From Marinisporobacter sp. (GTDB lineage Bacteria; Bacillota; Clostridia; Peptostreptococcales; Thermotaleaceae): a stretch of DNA of 64,000 bases. The notes under the pieces are model-generated. The model was given only the letters and a program-made list of their open reading frames with translations. It was not told the DNA's origin and made no database searches. Positions 1 to 8,725 of the stretch are shown piece after piece; positions within the stretch are counted from its first letter, which is position 1, and every line of letters begins with the position of its first letter. Both the position numbers and the translations under genes were made by a program. The stretch spans positions 186,001-250,000 of the forward strand of contig JAOARV010000067.1 of assembly GCA_025210395.1 (NCBI GenBank), given 5' to 3'.

Positions 1-40
1 GACATTTATTTCAACCGTTTTTACATTGTATAAATGCATG

Positions 41-628
41 CTACTGATTTAAACCGATTAAAACTGGGAAATCATCTACCATTTCAATTGTAATAATGCC
101 ACAATTTTCTATTTTATACTTCCAATAATCTTCTATTCCATTTCCTATTAAATGAGCTAAAATAGATCGAATACATCCAGCATGAGATACAATTAAAATA
201 TTTTTATTTTTATATTGATGAGTTATTTGATCTATTGTGAATGTAACCCTTTCATACATATTCATTACGCTCTCTCCACTAGGGAGGGCGTAGCCAACCC
301 AATCCTTTTCCCATTCATTTAATTCTTTTTTATATTTTTCTTTTATTTCCTTATAACTTAATCCTTCCCATAATCCAAAATTCATTTCTCTTAAGTTTTT
401 CTCTAAAGTGATTTTTATGTTGTGACATTTATTGACGCTCTCTGCTGTTTGAATCGTTCTATTCAAATCACTTGTAATGATCAAATCTAAATCTTTTTCC
501 TTTAACTTTTCACAAACTTCTTCCGCCTGAACCCTTCCTTTTTCTGTTAGCTCTAAATCATTCCATCCACAGTATAGTCCTTTATGATTATGTTCTGTTT
601 CTCCATGTCTTACAAATATTAATTTCAA
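41..628 (-). CDS. cobC: alpha-ribazole phosphatase (histidine phosphatase family)
   Basis: Probable alpha-ribazole-5'-phosphate phosphatase, which removes a phosphate late in cobalamin nucleotide-loop assembly in the cytoplasm. Residues 7-10 read RHGE with phospho-acceptor His8; His149 in VSHAG and the acidic stretch EMNFGLWEG (81-89) complete the histidine-phosphatase pattern. The 195-residue length is usual. The start is TTG at 628 behind a GGTGAT ribosome site. It follows cobS by 15 bases and cobU lies before that, so the specific role is taken from the neighbours; the fold alone could also be a phosphoglycerate-mutase-like phosphatase. Confidence 0.8.
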   Translation of the reverse strand: MKLIFVRHGETEHNHKGLYCGWNDLELTEKGRVQAEEVCEKLKEKDLDLIITSDLNRTIQTAESVNKCHNIKITLEKNLREMNFGLWEGLSYKEIKEKYKKELNEWEKDWVGYALPSGESVMNMYERVTFTIDQITHQYKNKNILIVSHAGCIRSILAHLIGNGIEDYWKYKIENCGIITIEMVDDFPVLIGLNQ

Positions 629-643
629 AAGATCACCAACTCT

Positions 644-1369
644 CTAAATCATTGCAAAATAGAACAAGTAAACTAATTCCGATAATTCACATAAAGCTCC
701 TAATGTATCTCCTGTCATACCATCAATTTTACTACTTATATGTCTTACATACCAAAGGCTGAACAAAAGACCTACCAAAATAAAGGGCATAGCTGGGATA
801 TTTATCAAAGCTATAATCAATGTAGTGATTACAGCTACAATCAAATGCTTATTGTTTGTCTTTCCTATAAATATATTTCCCATGCCATTTTTTCTTGCAT
901 AAACAGAAAATCTTGATCCATATACAATAGATAATCTAGAAAAAACAGGCATAAGGAGTACAACTGCATGAACTTTTGGTACAGAAAAACTATTGATTAG
1001 AGCTATTTTTAGGAGGATATTAGAAAATATGGCTAAAGCTGCATTTGTTCCTAATCTACTATCCTTCATAATTTCTAATATACGCTCCTTTGGACGATTA
1101 CTATAAACACCATCAAAGGTATCTCCTAGACCATCTAGATGTAATCCGCCACTAATAAAAACTCCTCCTATAACAGTCATAACAGCAGCTAAAAAAGTTC
1201 CTCCTATCCTATGTCCTATATAATAAAAAACCGCCATAAACATACCAATTATAAGTCCTACTACAGGAAAGTAGATAATTCCATTTGAAAAATCATTTTC
1301 ATCTACTTGTAAGTTTATATTAATAGGAATGCGCGTTAAAAATTGAAGTATGACAATAAATTTTTTCAT
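644..1369 (-). CDS. cobS: adenosylcobinamide-GDP ribazoletransferase (cobalamin synthase)
   Basis: Integral membrane enzyme that joins adenosylcobinamide-GDP to alpha-ribazole (or its phosphate) to give cobalamin. The family signature HLDGLGDTFDG is at residues 77-87, and several hydrophobic segments (about 32-52, 58-74, 110-145, 175-205) fit the polytopic fold. Length 241 is typical. The start ATG has a clear AGGAGG site that overlaps the end of cobU, so the genes are translationally close. It sits in cobU-cobS-cobC, the nucleotide-loop assembly module; other cob genes may lie outside the window. Confidence 0.92.
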   Translation of the reverse strand: MKKFIVILQFLTRIPININLQVDENDFSNGIIYFPVVGLIIGMFMAVFYYIGHRIGGTFLAAVMTVIGGVFISGGLHLDGLGDTFDGVYSNRPKERILEIMKDSRLGTNAALAIFSNILLKIALINSFSVPKVHAVVLLMPVFSRLSIVYGSRFSVYARKNGMGNIFIGKTNNKHLIVAVITTLIIALINIPAMPFILVGLLFSLWYVRHISSKIDGMTGDTLGALCELSELVYLFYFAMI

Positions 1370-1381
1370 ATCTATACCCTC

Positions 1382-1942
1382 CTATTTCAATTGCATAGGA
1401 ATCCCTGAAACTGTAAAATACACTTCATCAGCTTCTTTAGCTATGATTTGATTCATTCTTCCTGCAATATCTCTAAATATACGAGATATTCTATTTCCAG
1501 GTACAATTCCCATTCCTAACTCATTCGTAACCATAATGCACCAAATTTTATTTTCTCGAATAGCTTCTATGAGCTTTATGATTTGCTCTTTAATCTTTTT
1601 TTCCATTTCATCAATATTTTCATGATCAATCTCATCCCAATTTACATCTTCTTCAAACATCAAATTGGTTACCATAATGGTAACACAATCTAATAATATC
1701 ACTTCATGCCCTTCTTTTATTTTAGGAATCATTTCATATAAATTTTTATAGCCTTCATAGGTTGTCCACACCTTTGGTCTAGATTGTCTATGTTTTTTGA
1801 TTCTATCCTTCATCCCCTCATCAAACGGAATAGCCGTAGCTAAATACGCAACTTTTCTTCCTGAATTTTTTGCTAAGGTTTCTGCATAATTACTTTTTCC
1901 ACTTCTTGCCCCACCTGTAACTAGGGTAATTTTTCCTGTCAT
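1382..1942 (-). CDS. cobU: adenosylcobinamide kinase / guanylyltransferase
   Basis: Bifunctional enzyme that phosphorylates adenosylcobinamide and transfers GMP to it, feeding CobS. The P-loop GGARSGKS is at residues 10-17, and the KHRQSRP segment near residue 46 carries the His expected to hold the guanylyl group. Protein length is 186, normal for CobU. An open frame continues 26 codons upstream, but the ATG at 1942 has the strong AGAGGTGAT site at proper spacing and begins MTGKITLVTGG as the family does, so I use it. It is first in cobU-cobS-cobC. A terminator-like hairpin lies just upstream, suggesting premature-termination control. Confidence 0.92.
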   Translation of the reverse strand: MTGKITLVTGGARSGKSNYAETLAKNSGRKVAYLATAIPFDEGMKDRIKKHRQSRPKVWTTYEGYKNLYEMIPKIKEGHEVILLDCVTIMVTNLMFEEDVNWDEIDHENIDEMEKKIKEQIIKLIEAIRENKIWCIMVTNELGMGIVPGNRISRIFRDIAGRMNQIIAKEADEVYFTVSGIPMQLK

Positions 1943-1976
1943 AGGATCACCTCTTCTAAGCTTATTTCTCTTGCCT

Positions 1977-2010
1977 AAAAAAAATATGTCCCTATCTATT
2001 TTGAGGGACT
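1977..2010 (-). terminator. intrinsic terminator or attenuator ahead of cobU
   Basis: On the minus strand a stem GTCCCT/AGGGAC (arms 2004-2009 and 1988-1993) is followed by a run of T (1977-1984, with ATAT before it). It lies 35 bases upstream of the cobU ATG and 185 bases after the preceding gene's stop, so it could end the DUF2225 transcript or act as an attenuator of the cob operon. A five-codon reading frame with a GAGGAG site precedes it (2027-2044). No cobalamin-riboswitch consensus was recognised. Confidence 0.6.
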
Positions 2011-2194
2011 TATTTATCAAAGATAACTATATCAGATTTTCCATTTTCTTTCTCCTCGTGTATATGAATTTTATTTTACTAAATCAACATCCTACTAATA
2101 TACATTTTCTTTTTTTATGTCTTATATTTACCTTCTTTTAAAGCTATGCTATTTCCTATCATAATAGAAAACAGTAGGTACATTTTATCAATTT

Positions 2195-2917
2195 TTATAT
2201 CAAATCTTCATTTTCAGCATATGCCATAGCTTCATTTTTTTCCTTCTGCTTTTTATATTCTTCCTTTGCTAAACTCCATTGCTCTCTTGCCATCACATCT
2301 AGCTTTCTTTTTCTCTTAATATCGCGATTACTTACTGCCTTATTAAACCAATCAATTGCTGCATCATATTTTCCAAGTCTTCGATTCAATTCTCCTAGTA
2401 GATACAATAAAGAGACTTCATCCAGATTTCCAATAGGTAAGGGCTCATATCGAAAAGCCTCTTCAAAACAATTTACAGCATGTGCAGTAAAATCTAATTC
2501 TCTCTCTATATCAATATATCTATACAACCATGATAATCTAAGGCAAAGAGTTGCTAATATTCCCTTCTTTTGGTTGATTAATTGCCCACTTAATAAAGCT
2601 AGTTTATAAACCTCAATTGCTTTATAAATATCTCTTTCACTTCCAAAATTTCTTTGTTCCCATTTAGCACCTATCTTCTCTAAAATAATCTTCTTTCCCG
2701 AAGGGCTTATTTCTTGAAATACGCTTTCAAGAGCAGCATATCCGCAATTAGGGCAGACAAAAACTCCATAGAATATAGGATTTTCTCCATTATAATACAC
2801 ACAAAAATCTGTATCTCTTTTTTCTATTCTAATAGCAGAAGTTCTCATCTTTTTAGTACTAAAAAGATTCTTACACACAGGACATTGTATCTCTTTGTCA
2901 TATAATGCTTTGTTCAT
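2195..2917 (-). CDS. DUF2225 family zinc-ribbon/TPR protein
   Basis: Matches the DUF2225 family of Firmicutes, whose function is unknown. An N-terminal zinc-ribbon-like part has paired cysteines CPVC (12-15) and CPNC (near residue 55). The rest is helical and contains TPR-like repeats, clearest in the segment around LLGELNRRLGKYDAAIDWFNKA (about 170-192). There is no signal peptide, so it is probably cytoplasmic. The ATG at 2917 follows an AAGAGGTGA site. It stands alone between the VanW-type gene and the cob operon. The role, perhaps as a protein-interaction scaffold, is inference only. Confidence 0.75.
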   Translation of the reverse strand: MNKALYDKEIQCPVCKNLFSTKKMRTSAIRIEKRDTDFCVYYNGENPIFYGVFVCPNCGYAALESVFQEISPSGKKIILEKIGAKWEQRNFGSERDIYKAIEVYKLALLSGQLINQKKGILATLCLRLSWLYRYIDIERELDFTAHAVNCFEEAFRYEPLPIGNLDEVSLLYLLGELNRRLGKYDAAIDWFNKAVSNRDIKRKRKLDVMAREQWSLAKEEYKKQKEKNEAMAYAENEDLI

Positions 2918-2961
2918 TGCGTCACCTCTTTTAATCCTGTTTTCACTAGTATATGTTAAAA

Positions 2962-4524
2962 TTAATTTTCTTCTTGGAATGGACCATCCATTTCCTCTGT
3001 ATATTCTATTGTTTCTGTAACATTTTGTTCTATTTCTTGGGGTTCTATATTATTTTCTTCTACTTGTATTTCTTGGGATGCTCTATTGCTTTCTTCTCCT
3101 ACTTGCACTTCCTCTGTAGGAGGGACTTCTATATCATCCCTATTAGATATAGGTAGCTTCTTTGTACCTTTAATAATAATCTGTTTTTGTGGCTTATAAT
3201 AATCTTTTGATATTTGCTGTTTTTCCAAAAGTTTTCCATTTTCATAAATTAATCTATAGGTAGTTACTCTATATCCATCTCTTCCTTTTTGATCTATTCT
3301 TTCTTGCCCTTCAAGTAAATTAGCATCATATTTAATTTCTAAAGGTCTTTTTACTATTTGATTTTGCTCAGTTATTACCCTTATTTTCTTATTATCTATT
3401 TTTCGACCATATATTTTAACAATCATTATATTGCTTTTCATGTAGCTTTCTATATAAATAGGTGTATTCATTATATTTTTGAATTTAAAATCTAAAACAC
3501 CATAAGATACAGTTGCATCCATACCTTTCGCTACATAACTAGAAGGAAGGGTGTGGTTATACCTTTCAACCACTTCTAGATTACTAAGTAATATAGCATT
3601 ATATAAAGTACTAGACACTTGGCACACTCCACCTCCAAGTCCCGGTACTACTTCTCCTTTAAATATTATGGGTGCATCCTTGTAACCACTTTCTTTCGTT
3701 CTTGGCCCTACCACCTTGTTAAAGGAAAAAGTCTCCATAGGCATAAGTACAATTCCATTAATTTTACTTGCTGCTAATCTAAGATTCTGTGTTCTTCCTT
3801 TCCTATTAATATTAAATCTTGTAGTATACTCCCCCATCAAATCATGGATAGTGCTTAAACTTTCAGAAGTGATTTTAGGTGAAACAGTTTCAACAGGGAG
3901 TTCTATTGTTATTTCATTTTCAAATTTATTTTTTGTTAATTCCTCTTCTAAAAGTATTTTGGTTTGATTTGCATTTAATTGTTGTCCAATCTTCTCATCT
4001 GTGATAATAAACTCTCCATTTTTTCTAGTAATCATAGCCTCCTTTGCTTTTTGATTAATTTTTTTTTGAATATTATATATAATAGCATCTAACTTCTCAT
4101 GCTCATAAATAGCTGATAAGCTAATATTCTCTGGCTTTGTATATAAAGAAAGAATTTTTTGTAGCCTTTCAAAATGATTTCCTTCTCTTCCTATTTTATA
4201 AGCCTCATTGGCAGCATTCATATAATCAAAGGCATATCCAATTTCGTTATTTTTTGCATGAAAAACTTGATCTCCATATTTAAAGTGAATTTCTCCGTTT
4301 ACACTTAAATCGTCAAAATGAGTTTTGATTTTTTTCTGTGCCTGTGTAGTAGAAAGGCCTCCTACATCCAAATTTTCTATCATCACACCATCATAAATTG
4401 TATCTTTATAAAGGAAAAAAAATCCTATTGCTGTAGTAAAAATAAGAAAACTTAATAAAACAATGATCAATCCCATACTAGCATTCAAATTTTTTTCTTG
4501 CTCTTTTCCTTTCGAATCCAACAA
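2962..4524 (-). CDS. VanW family surface protein with G5 domain
   Basis: Membrane-anchored extracytoplasmic protein of 520 residues. One transmembrane segment lies near residues 17-40. A peptidoglycan-binding-4-like region (about 80-200) precedes the VanW domain (about 220-375, with NGIVLMPMETFSFN and GGGVCQVSSTLYNA). A G5-like domain (about 385-450) and a Glu-rich low-complexity tail follow. The VanW name comes from vancomycin-resistance clusters, but such proteins are common in Clostridia and a cell-wall role is more likely than resistance. The start appears to be TTG at 4524 after AAGGGGGAAG. No partner genes are adjacent. Confidence 0.82.
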   Translation of the reverse strand: MLDSKGKEQEKNLNASMGLIIVLLSFLIFTTAIGFFFLYKDTIYDGVMIENLDVGGLSTTQAQKKIKTHFDDLSVNGEIHFKYGDQVFHAKNNEIGYAFDYMNAANEAYKIGREGNHFERLQKILSLYTKPENISLSAIYEHEKLDAIIYNIQKKINQKAKEAMITRKNGEFIITDEKIGQQLNANQTKILLEEELTKNKFENEITIELPVETVSPKITSESLSTIHDLMGEYTTRFNINRKGRTQNLRLAASKINGIVLMPMETFSFNKVVGPRTKESGYKDAPIIFKGEVVPGLGGGVCQVSSTLYNAILLSNLEVVERYNHTLPSSYVAKGMDATVSYGVLDFKFKNIMNTPIYIESYMKSNIMIVKIYGRKIDNKKIRVITEQNQIVKRPLEIKYDANLLEGQERIDQKGRDGYRVTTYRLIYENGKLLEKQQISKDYYKPQKQIIIKGTKKLPISNRDDIEVPPTEEVQVGEESNRASQEIQVEENNIEPQEIEQNVTETIEYTEEMDGPFQEEN

Positions 4525-4736
4525 ACTTCCCCCTTTTGCAAACCTTATTACAAAATCTTATAATGTATTTTATTATATTATAAAAACGCATATGCCTACT
4601 ATACACACTATTTCCTTAAATAGTGTACCATAAGTTTTTTCTATTTACTACCAATATCCTTCTGTCACATTTTTTTCGTACATGCATAATATGTAGTGGA
4701 CATAGATCCACAACGAAATTTCCCCCTTTTATCCTT

Positions 4737-4756
4737 GGAGGGATTTTTATCCCTCC
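4737..4756 (+). repeat. perfect inverted repeat with T-run, purpose unclear
   Basis: GGAGGGAT and ATCCCTCC form a perfect 8-bp stem with a TTTT loop, followed on the plus strand by TTTTCT. It looks like a small intrinsic terminator, but no plus-strand gene is visible upstream. It lies in the gap between the VanW-type gene (4524) and the initiator tRNA (4819); otherwise I see only AT-rich sequence there. Confidence 0.5.
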
Positions 4757-4818
4757 TTTTCTAAAATATAGGAATATTTTAGATCCAGCTACATATACTA
4801 TTATTGAAAGTAAATCAT

Positions 4819-4893
<75 letters not shown>

Positions 4894-4899
4894 AAAACG

Positions 4900-4933
4900 A
4901 CTAGGGAACATTCTTTCTCTAGTTATTTTTTTT
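4900..4933. terminator. bidirectional terminator after tRNA-fMet
   Basis: ACTAGGGAA (4900-4908) pairs with TTCTCTAGT (4915-4923) in a 9-bp stem with one G-T pair, followed by T-rich sequence on the plus strand (4924-4933) and by GTTTTT on the minus strand. It ends the tRNA transcript, and the stop codon of the convergent FtsA-like gene (4919-4921) lies inside its stem. Confidence 0.8.
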
Positions 4934-6940
4934 CCAATAAATTTCTATCTTATCCCCATCCTTTATTGTATCTGTATAACCTACTTTTAGACCATTTAAT
5001 TTTGTAATTAAACTTCCTTTTGCTTTCGTCCTATCAAAATCAAAATATTCAAAAATATCCACAAAAATAAGAGGTCTTCCTTTCTTTGGAATCTCCACAA
5101 CCTGTTCATTTACAATGATTTTAATTTTATTATCTTCTATTCTATTTTCATATACTGTCTTTTTATCAAATGCTATTTTCTCCTTTTCTTCTACTGTAAC
5201 AATTTCATCTTTATGCTTTAATAGATGCATTTTCCCAACTTCTATTCCATTTACACGTACATTCGTTTTTTTATCATCTATATTAAATCTTTTCAAAAGA
5301 TCTTCTACATTATGAATTTCTACAAAAGTTATACGATCTCCCTCCATGATTTCATAATCCATAGGGACCTCTTTTTCATTTACCAATAATTTATTCATTA
5401 AATTAATATCTAATCCATTAAAATTGACCCTATTCATATCTTTTATTAAATCCTTTAACAAAATAGATGCATCTACACCATCAATAGCTCCTTCAATATG
5501 GATTTGATCCTTATGATGAACCTGTTCATCCAGGCTACTATATTTTCCATTTAAATAAATTTTTGCAGGCTCTCCAAAGCTTCCCTTTATGATCTTCATT
5601 TGTCCGTTTACATAGATAGTTAAATTTTTCCCTCTTCTAGCAATTAGTTTCTTTGCATTCACCCCTGCTCTAATAAGGGCATCTGATACAAGAAGCTTTT
5701 TAGCATTAAATAATTTTATCAAATCATTATTTACACTTACCTCTATAAAATTATCATCTCGTTCCTTTACGCTAATAATTCCAATACCAATAGGTGTAAT
5801 AAATTCAGGTCCTTCAAGTTTTTCGCATGAAAATTCAATATTTTCAATAATTTCAGTTCCTCTAACAACAACTCGTTCTGGTCTTAATGCTAATTTATTA
5901 GCTAAATATTTCGTTAAAGTAGGTATTTGGCTCCCACCGCCTATGCAAAATACAGCACTTGGCGATTTTCCATTATATTCAATTACCTTTTCTGCAATCT
6001 CAGAGGCAAGATTTTCAATAACATGTGCTATTTTTTCTAAAATCTCTTTTGTTGTTAAAGTATAAGGGATTCCTACAATATCTTCAAATTCATGACTTTC
6101 TTTCTTATTCAATTCAATTTTTAACCTTTCAGCTGTATTAAAGTCTAGTAAAAATTCCTTAGCGATGGCTTCTGTAATTTCATCACCTGCGACAGATGCC
6201 ATAGCATAAGATACAATAGTTCCATCTTGTGTTATAGCTATATCTGACGTTCCTGCCCCTATATCCACCAATGCCAGATTGAGCAATCTAAGCTTTGGAG
6301 GAATAGCTACATGGATCGCTGCAATAGGTTCTAGGGTTAAGTGAACCACTTCTAATCCAATCTTATTCATAACAGAATACAGACTATCTACAACAATATG
6401 GGGTAAAAAAGTAGCTAAAATATCTGCATCTATTGTATCTCCTTTATGCCCTTTTAGAGAGATCATCCTACTCTCATTTAAATAATAATTTACTACTGTA
6501 TATCCAACACAATAATATTTTATACCTTTATTCTCTATCTCTTGGTCTAGCATTTTTTGTGCCTTTTGTATTCCTTCAACCTCTAAGCTATTAATAGTAG
6601 CTTGATCAATCTCTTTTGAATGATCAACCTCTCTACTAACTTGTACTCTACATGTTTTTAATGCTCTACCCGCTGCTGCAATAGCTACTTTTGTCAGTTT
6701 AAATCCTACTCTATTCTCAAGCTTTTCTTTTACTTTCCTTGCTACCTGTGCAACTTTATCAATATCATGTATTTGTCCATCATACATAGCACGCATTGAA
6801 TATTCCATCATCTCAACATCTATGACTATAAACTTTTCTCCTTCTTGCTTTGCAATAATTCCTACGACACTTTTTGTTCCAATATCCAATGAAAAAACAA
6901 CTTCATGTGGATTTATTTGGACCAATGTAGACTCTGTCAT
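4919..6940 (-). CDS. FtsA-like actin-fold ATPase with long C-terminal extension
   Basis: Actin/Hsp70-fold protein of the FtsA group, 673 residues. The phosphate-binding segments are DIGTKSVVGII near residue 18, LVDIGAGTSDIAI near 225 and FCIGGGSQIPTL near 335. Canonical FtsA proteins have about 420 residues. Here some 270 more residues form several short beta-rich units (such as VNGQMKIIKG, LNGKYSSLDE, VNGIEVGKMH) that resemble ubiquitin-like or SLBB-type modules. The open frame extends six codons upstream to a TTG, but the ATG at 6940 has the AGAGGTG site at correct spacing. It is monocistronic. A role in division or envelope assembly is likely; it is probably a paralogue rather than the ftsA beside ftsZ. 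Confidence 0.72.
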   Translation of the reverse strand: MTESTLVQINPHEVVFSLDIGTKSVVGIIAKQEGEKFIVIDVEMMEYSMRAMYDGQIHDIDKVAQVARKVKEKLENRVGFKLTKVAIAAAGRALKTCRVQVSREVDHSKEIDQATINSLEVEGIQKAQKMLDQEIENKGIKYYCVGYTVVNYYLNESRMISLKGHKGDTIDADILATFLPHIVVDSLYSVMNKIGLEVVHLTLEPIAAIHVAIPPKLRLLNLALVDIGAGTSDIAITQDGTIVSYAMASVAGDEITEAIAKEFLLDFNTAERLKIELNKKESHEFEDIVGIPYTLTTKEILEKIAHVIENLASEIAEKVIEYNGKSPSAVFCIGGGSQIPTLTKYLANKLALRPERVVVRGTEIIENIEFSCEKLEGPEFITPIGIGIISVKERDDNFIEVSVNNDLIKLFNAKKLLVSDALIRAGVNAKKLIARRGKNLTIYVNGQMKIIKGSFGEPAKIYLNGKYSSLDEQVHHKDQIHIEGAIDGVDASILLKDLIKDMNRVNFNGLDINLMNKLLVNEKEVPMDYEIMEGDRITFVEIHNVEDLLKRFNIDDKKTNVRVNGIEVGKMHLLKHKDEIVTVEEKEKIAFDKKTVYENRIEDNKIKIIVNEQVVEIPKKGRPLIFVDIFEYFDFDRTKAKGSLITKLNGLKVGYTDTIKDGDKIEIYWKKNN

Positions 6941-7046
6941 CTTTTGCACCTCTTTCAAATTTCAACCTTCATTTTATTATTATATTCTTCATAATTTTAC
7001 AATTTCCTCTTTTAAATAACATCTATTCTCTCTCTTTATTATATCA

Positions 7047-7071
7047 AAAACTCCGGCTATTCCGGAGTTTT
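7047..7071 (-). terminator. terminator of the thioredoxin-like gene
   Basis: AAAACTCCGG and CCGGAGTTTT form a perfect 10-bp stem with a five-base loop, and the stop codon of the thioredoxin-like gene overlaps its arm. The T-run is mostly inside the stem, so it may act in both directions. Confidence 0.75.
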
Positions 7072-7387
7072 ACAAAATTTTCTTAATCATATTTTCAATA
7101 TTTTCTTTTGTTGCTTCTTCCTTAATTACTTCATCAGTTTTCTCACCATCTTTATATAAAGCAACTGCTGGAAGCCCTAAAATTTTTTGTACTATAGCTA
7201 CTCTCCTAGCTTTTGCTGTATTCAATTTTGTAAATTTAATTTCCCCTTCATATTTTACTGCAAGGGCTTCTATATCTGGCATCAAAGCCATACAAGGTCG
7301 ACATCCTTCACACCAATAATCCACAATGACATACCCATTTGCTTCTAATACTTCTCTTTGAAAATTTTCTTTACCTACATCTATCAT
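7070..7387 (-). CDS. thioredoxin-like protein with WCEGCRPC active site
   Basis: Small 105-residue thioredoxin fold, probably a redox partner of the neighbouring reductase. The active-site region reads YWCEGCRPC, with Cys29 and Cys32 as the CxxC pair and an extra Cys26 three residues ahead. It aligns along most of its length with the trxA product at 10917-11237 (shared VDYW, KALMPD/MALMPD and TKLNT.KARR), so it is a diverged paralogue. The ATG at 7387 follows GAGGGAGG. A terminator (7475-7508) separates it from grdD, so it is a separate unit or is reached by read-through. The extra cysteine suggests a specialised disulfide partner, which is inference. Confidence 0.8.
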   Translation of the reverse strand: MIDVGKENFQREVLEANGYVIVDYWCEGCRPCMALMPDIEALAVKYEGEIKFTKLNTAKARRVAIVQKILGLPAVALYKDGEKTDEVIKEEATKENIENMIKKIL

Positions 7388-7474
7388 ATTTTTTTGCCTC
7401 CCTCAATAAGAATTTCATTATTTCCATTGAATATACTATAATCTTCCTTTTTTCTTATTTATTCTACAAAAATA

Positions 7475-7508
7475 AAGAGAATCCTTTTCTAATAAAAAGA
7501 ATTCTCTT
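7475..7508 (-). terminator. terminator after grdD
   Basis: On the minus strand AAGAGAATTCTTTT pairs with AAAAGGATTCTCTT (one T-G pair) and is followed by TATTTTTG. It lies between the grdD stop and the thioredoxin-like gene and probably ends the trxB-trxA-grdACD transcript. Confidence 0.75.
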
Positions 7509-7525
7509 ATTACATATTTATAGAT

Positions 7526-8713
7526 TTAACAAATATCTCCTTCTTTTGCAACAAAACCTGCTTTTGCTAAGATATTTGTTCCTTGATCTAGCTTTTCTTC
7601 ATTCACAAGAACGATTGGTCCTGTACAACCCATTCCACTTTCTGCATAAATTCCATTTTTCCATAATACTTTTACTGCATCTTCTAAATCCATAATGTCA
7701 ATTCCTGATATAGCACCTGTTACGACTTCCTTTGGTGGCATAGCTACTTCTTCATCACTTTCTGATGCTTTTTTAGTATCTTTGGTTAACCCTTTTAATA
7801 TTTCTTCGAGCTTCGCTTTCTTTGCTTTTTCGTATTCTTCCTTCGCTACCTTTGTAATCTTTCCTTTAGCTACCTTTGCTGCATAGCTTAAAGCATTTGC
7901 AACTACTGGTGAACCAGATGCTCTTGAAAGAATCAAAATAATTCTATCATAGTCAGCTCCTACTCCTGGACCATAGCCATACCCTAGTCCTTCGTAGCTT
8001 CCTCCTGTTGTAAAGGATGAGAATACTTTCATCATGATATTTCCTGTAAGGGTATCTGTTACCATTACATCAGCAGTTCCACCTAAAAGGTCATTTCCTC
8101 TCATTACGGCTCCGCCATCTGCTCTCATAGATTCTGCAAAGTTAATCTTATAGCCATTGCTACTTAATTCCTTTAATGCTCTTTCTACTTGTCTTGCTCC
8201 ATCTAGATTTAAGATTCCTACTGTTGGGTCTTGTATTCCCATAGCTTTTGCTGTAATGATTCCATATAATGCATTTTTCACCATAGCTTCTGTTCTATGG
8301 GCTGAAGATGTTCCTGTTGTTGTTGCTAAGAACATTTCTTTTCCAAAACCTGGTGTAACTACTCTTCCTACTGTAGATACTCCTATTGGAAAGTTATAGT
8401 GCATGGTTACACAAGCACTAATATATCCACTATCTAATAATTCTTCCATTTTTTTGTGCATTTCTTCTTCTGATGCAACTTCTACAACCTCTAAATTTGT
8501 TTCAACCTTTGGTCCAATAAGGACAATGTCAAATCCTTCTTCTCTTTTGGCTGCTATTTCTGCACCTTTTACTAGGTTTTCTATACCATGCTCACTACCT
8601 AATATAGTAAGACCTACCTTTATTTTTTCTCCAAATTCGCCTGTTTTTAAAGCTTCAGCGATCTCCATAAAAGTATTTCCTATGATTTGTTTTACCGCCT
8701 TATTTTGTCCCAT
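7526..8713 (-). CDS. grdD: glycine/sarcosine/betaine reductase component C, subunit alpha
   Basis: Component C converts the carboxymethyl group held on the GrdA selenocysteine into acetyl phosphate, so the cell gains ATP. GrdD (395 residues) has a PlsX-like fold. Cys101 (ACVTMHYNF) and Cys363 (GMGCTGP) match the two conserved cysteines of the family, the latter linked to the acetyl-enzyme intermediate. The ATG at 8713 has a GGGAGGGAGC site and lies 13 bases after grdC. This is the last gene of trxB-trxA-grdA-grdC-grdD. Component C is shared by the glycine, sarcosine and betaine systems, so this gene does not define the substrate. Confidence 0.95.
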   Translation of the reverse strand: MGQNKAVKQIIGNTFMEIAEALKTGEFGEKIKVGLTILGSEHGIENLVKGAEIAAKREEGFDIVLIGPKVETNLEVVEVASEEEMHKKMEELLDSGYISACVTMHYNFPIGVSTVGRVVTPGFGKEMFLATTTGTSSAHRTEAMVKNALYGIITAKAMGIQDPTVGILNLDGARQVERALKELSSNGYKINFAESMRADGGAVMRGNDLLGGTADVMVTDTLTGNIMMKVFSSFTTGGSYEGLGYGYGPGVGADYDRIILILSRASGSPVVANALSYAAKVAKGKITKVAKEEYEKAKKAKLEEILKGLTKDTKKASESDEEVAMPPKEVVTGAISGIDIMDLEDAVKVLWKNGIYAESGMGCTGPIVLVNEEKLDQGTNILAKAGFVAKEGDIC

Positions 8714-8725
8714 GATGCTCCCTCC

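Noticed and set aside
2010-2194. Cobalamin riboswitch ahead of cobU
   Set aside because: The region has a terminator-like hairpin but I could not find the conserved B12-box or core helices.
2714-3156. Plus-strand open frames opposite the DUF2225 and VanW-type genes
   Set aside because: They lie antisense to clear genes, have no ribosome sites and show biased composition expected of shadow frames.
7339-7695. Plus-strand frame rich in Leu and Phe near grdD
   Set aside because: It is antisense to the thioredoxin-like gene start and grdD end, spans a terminator and lacks a ribosome site.
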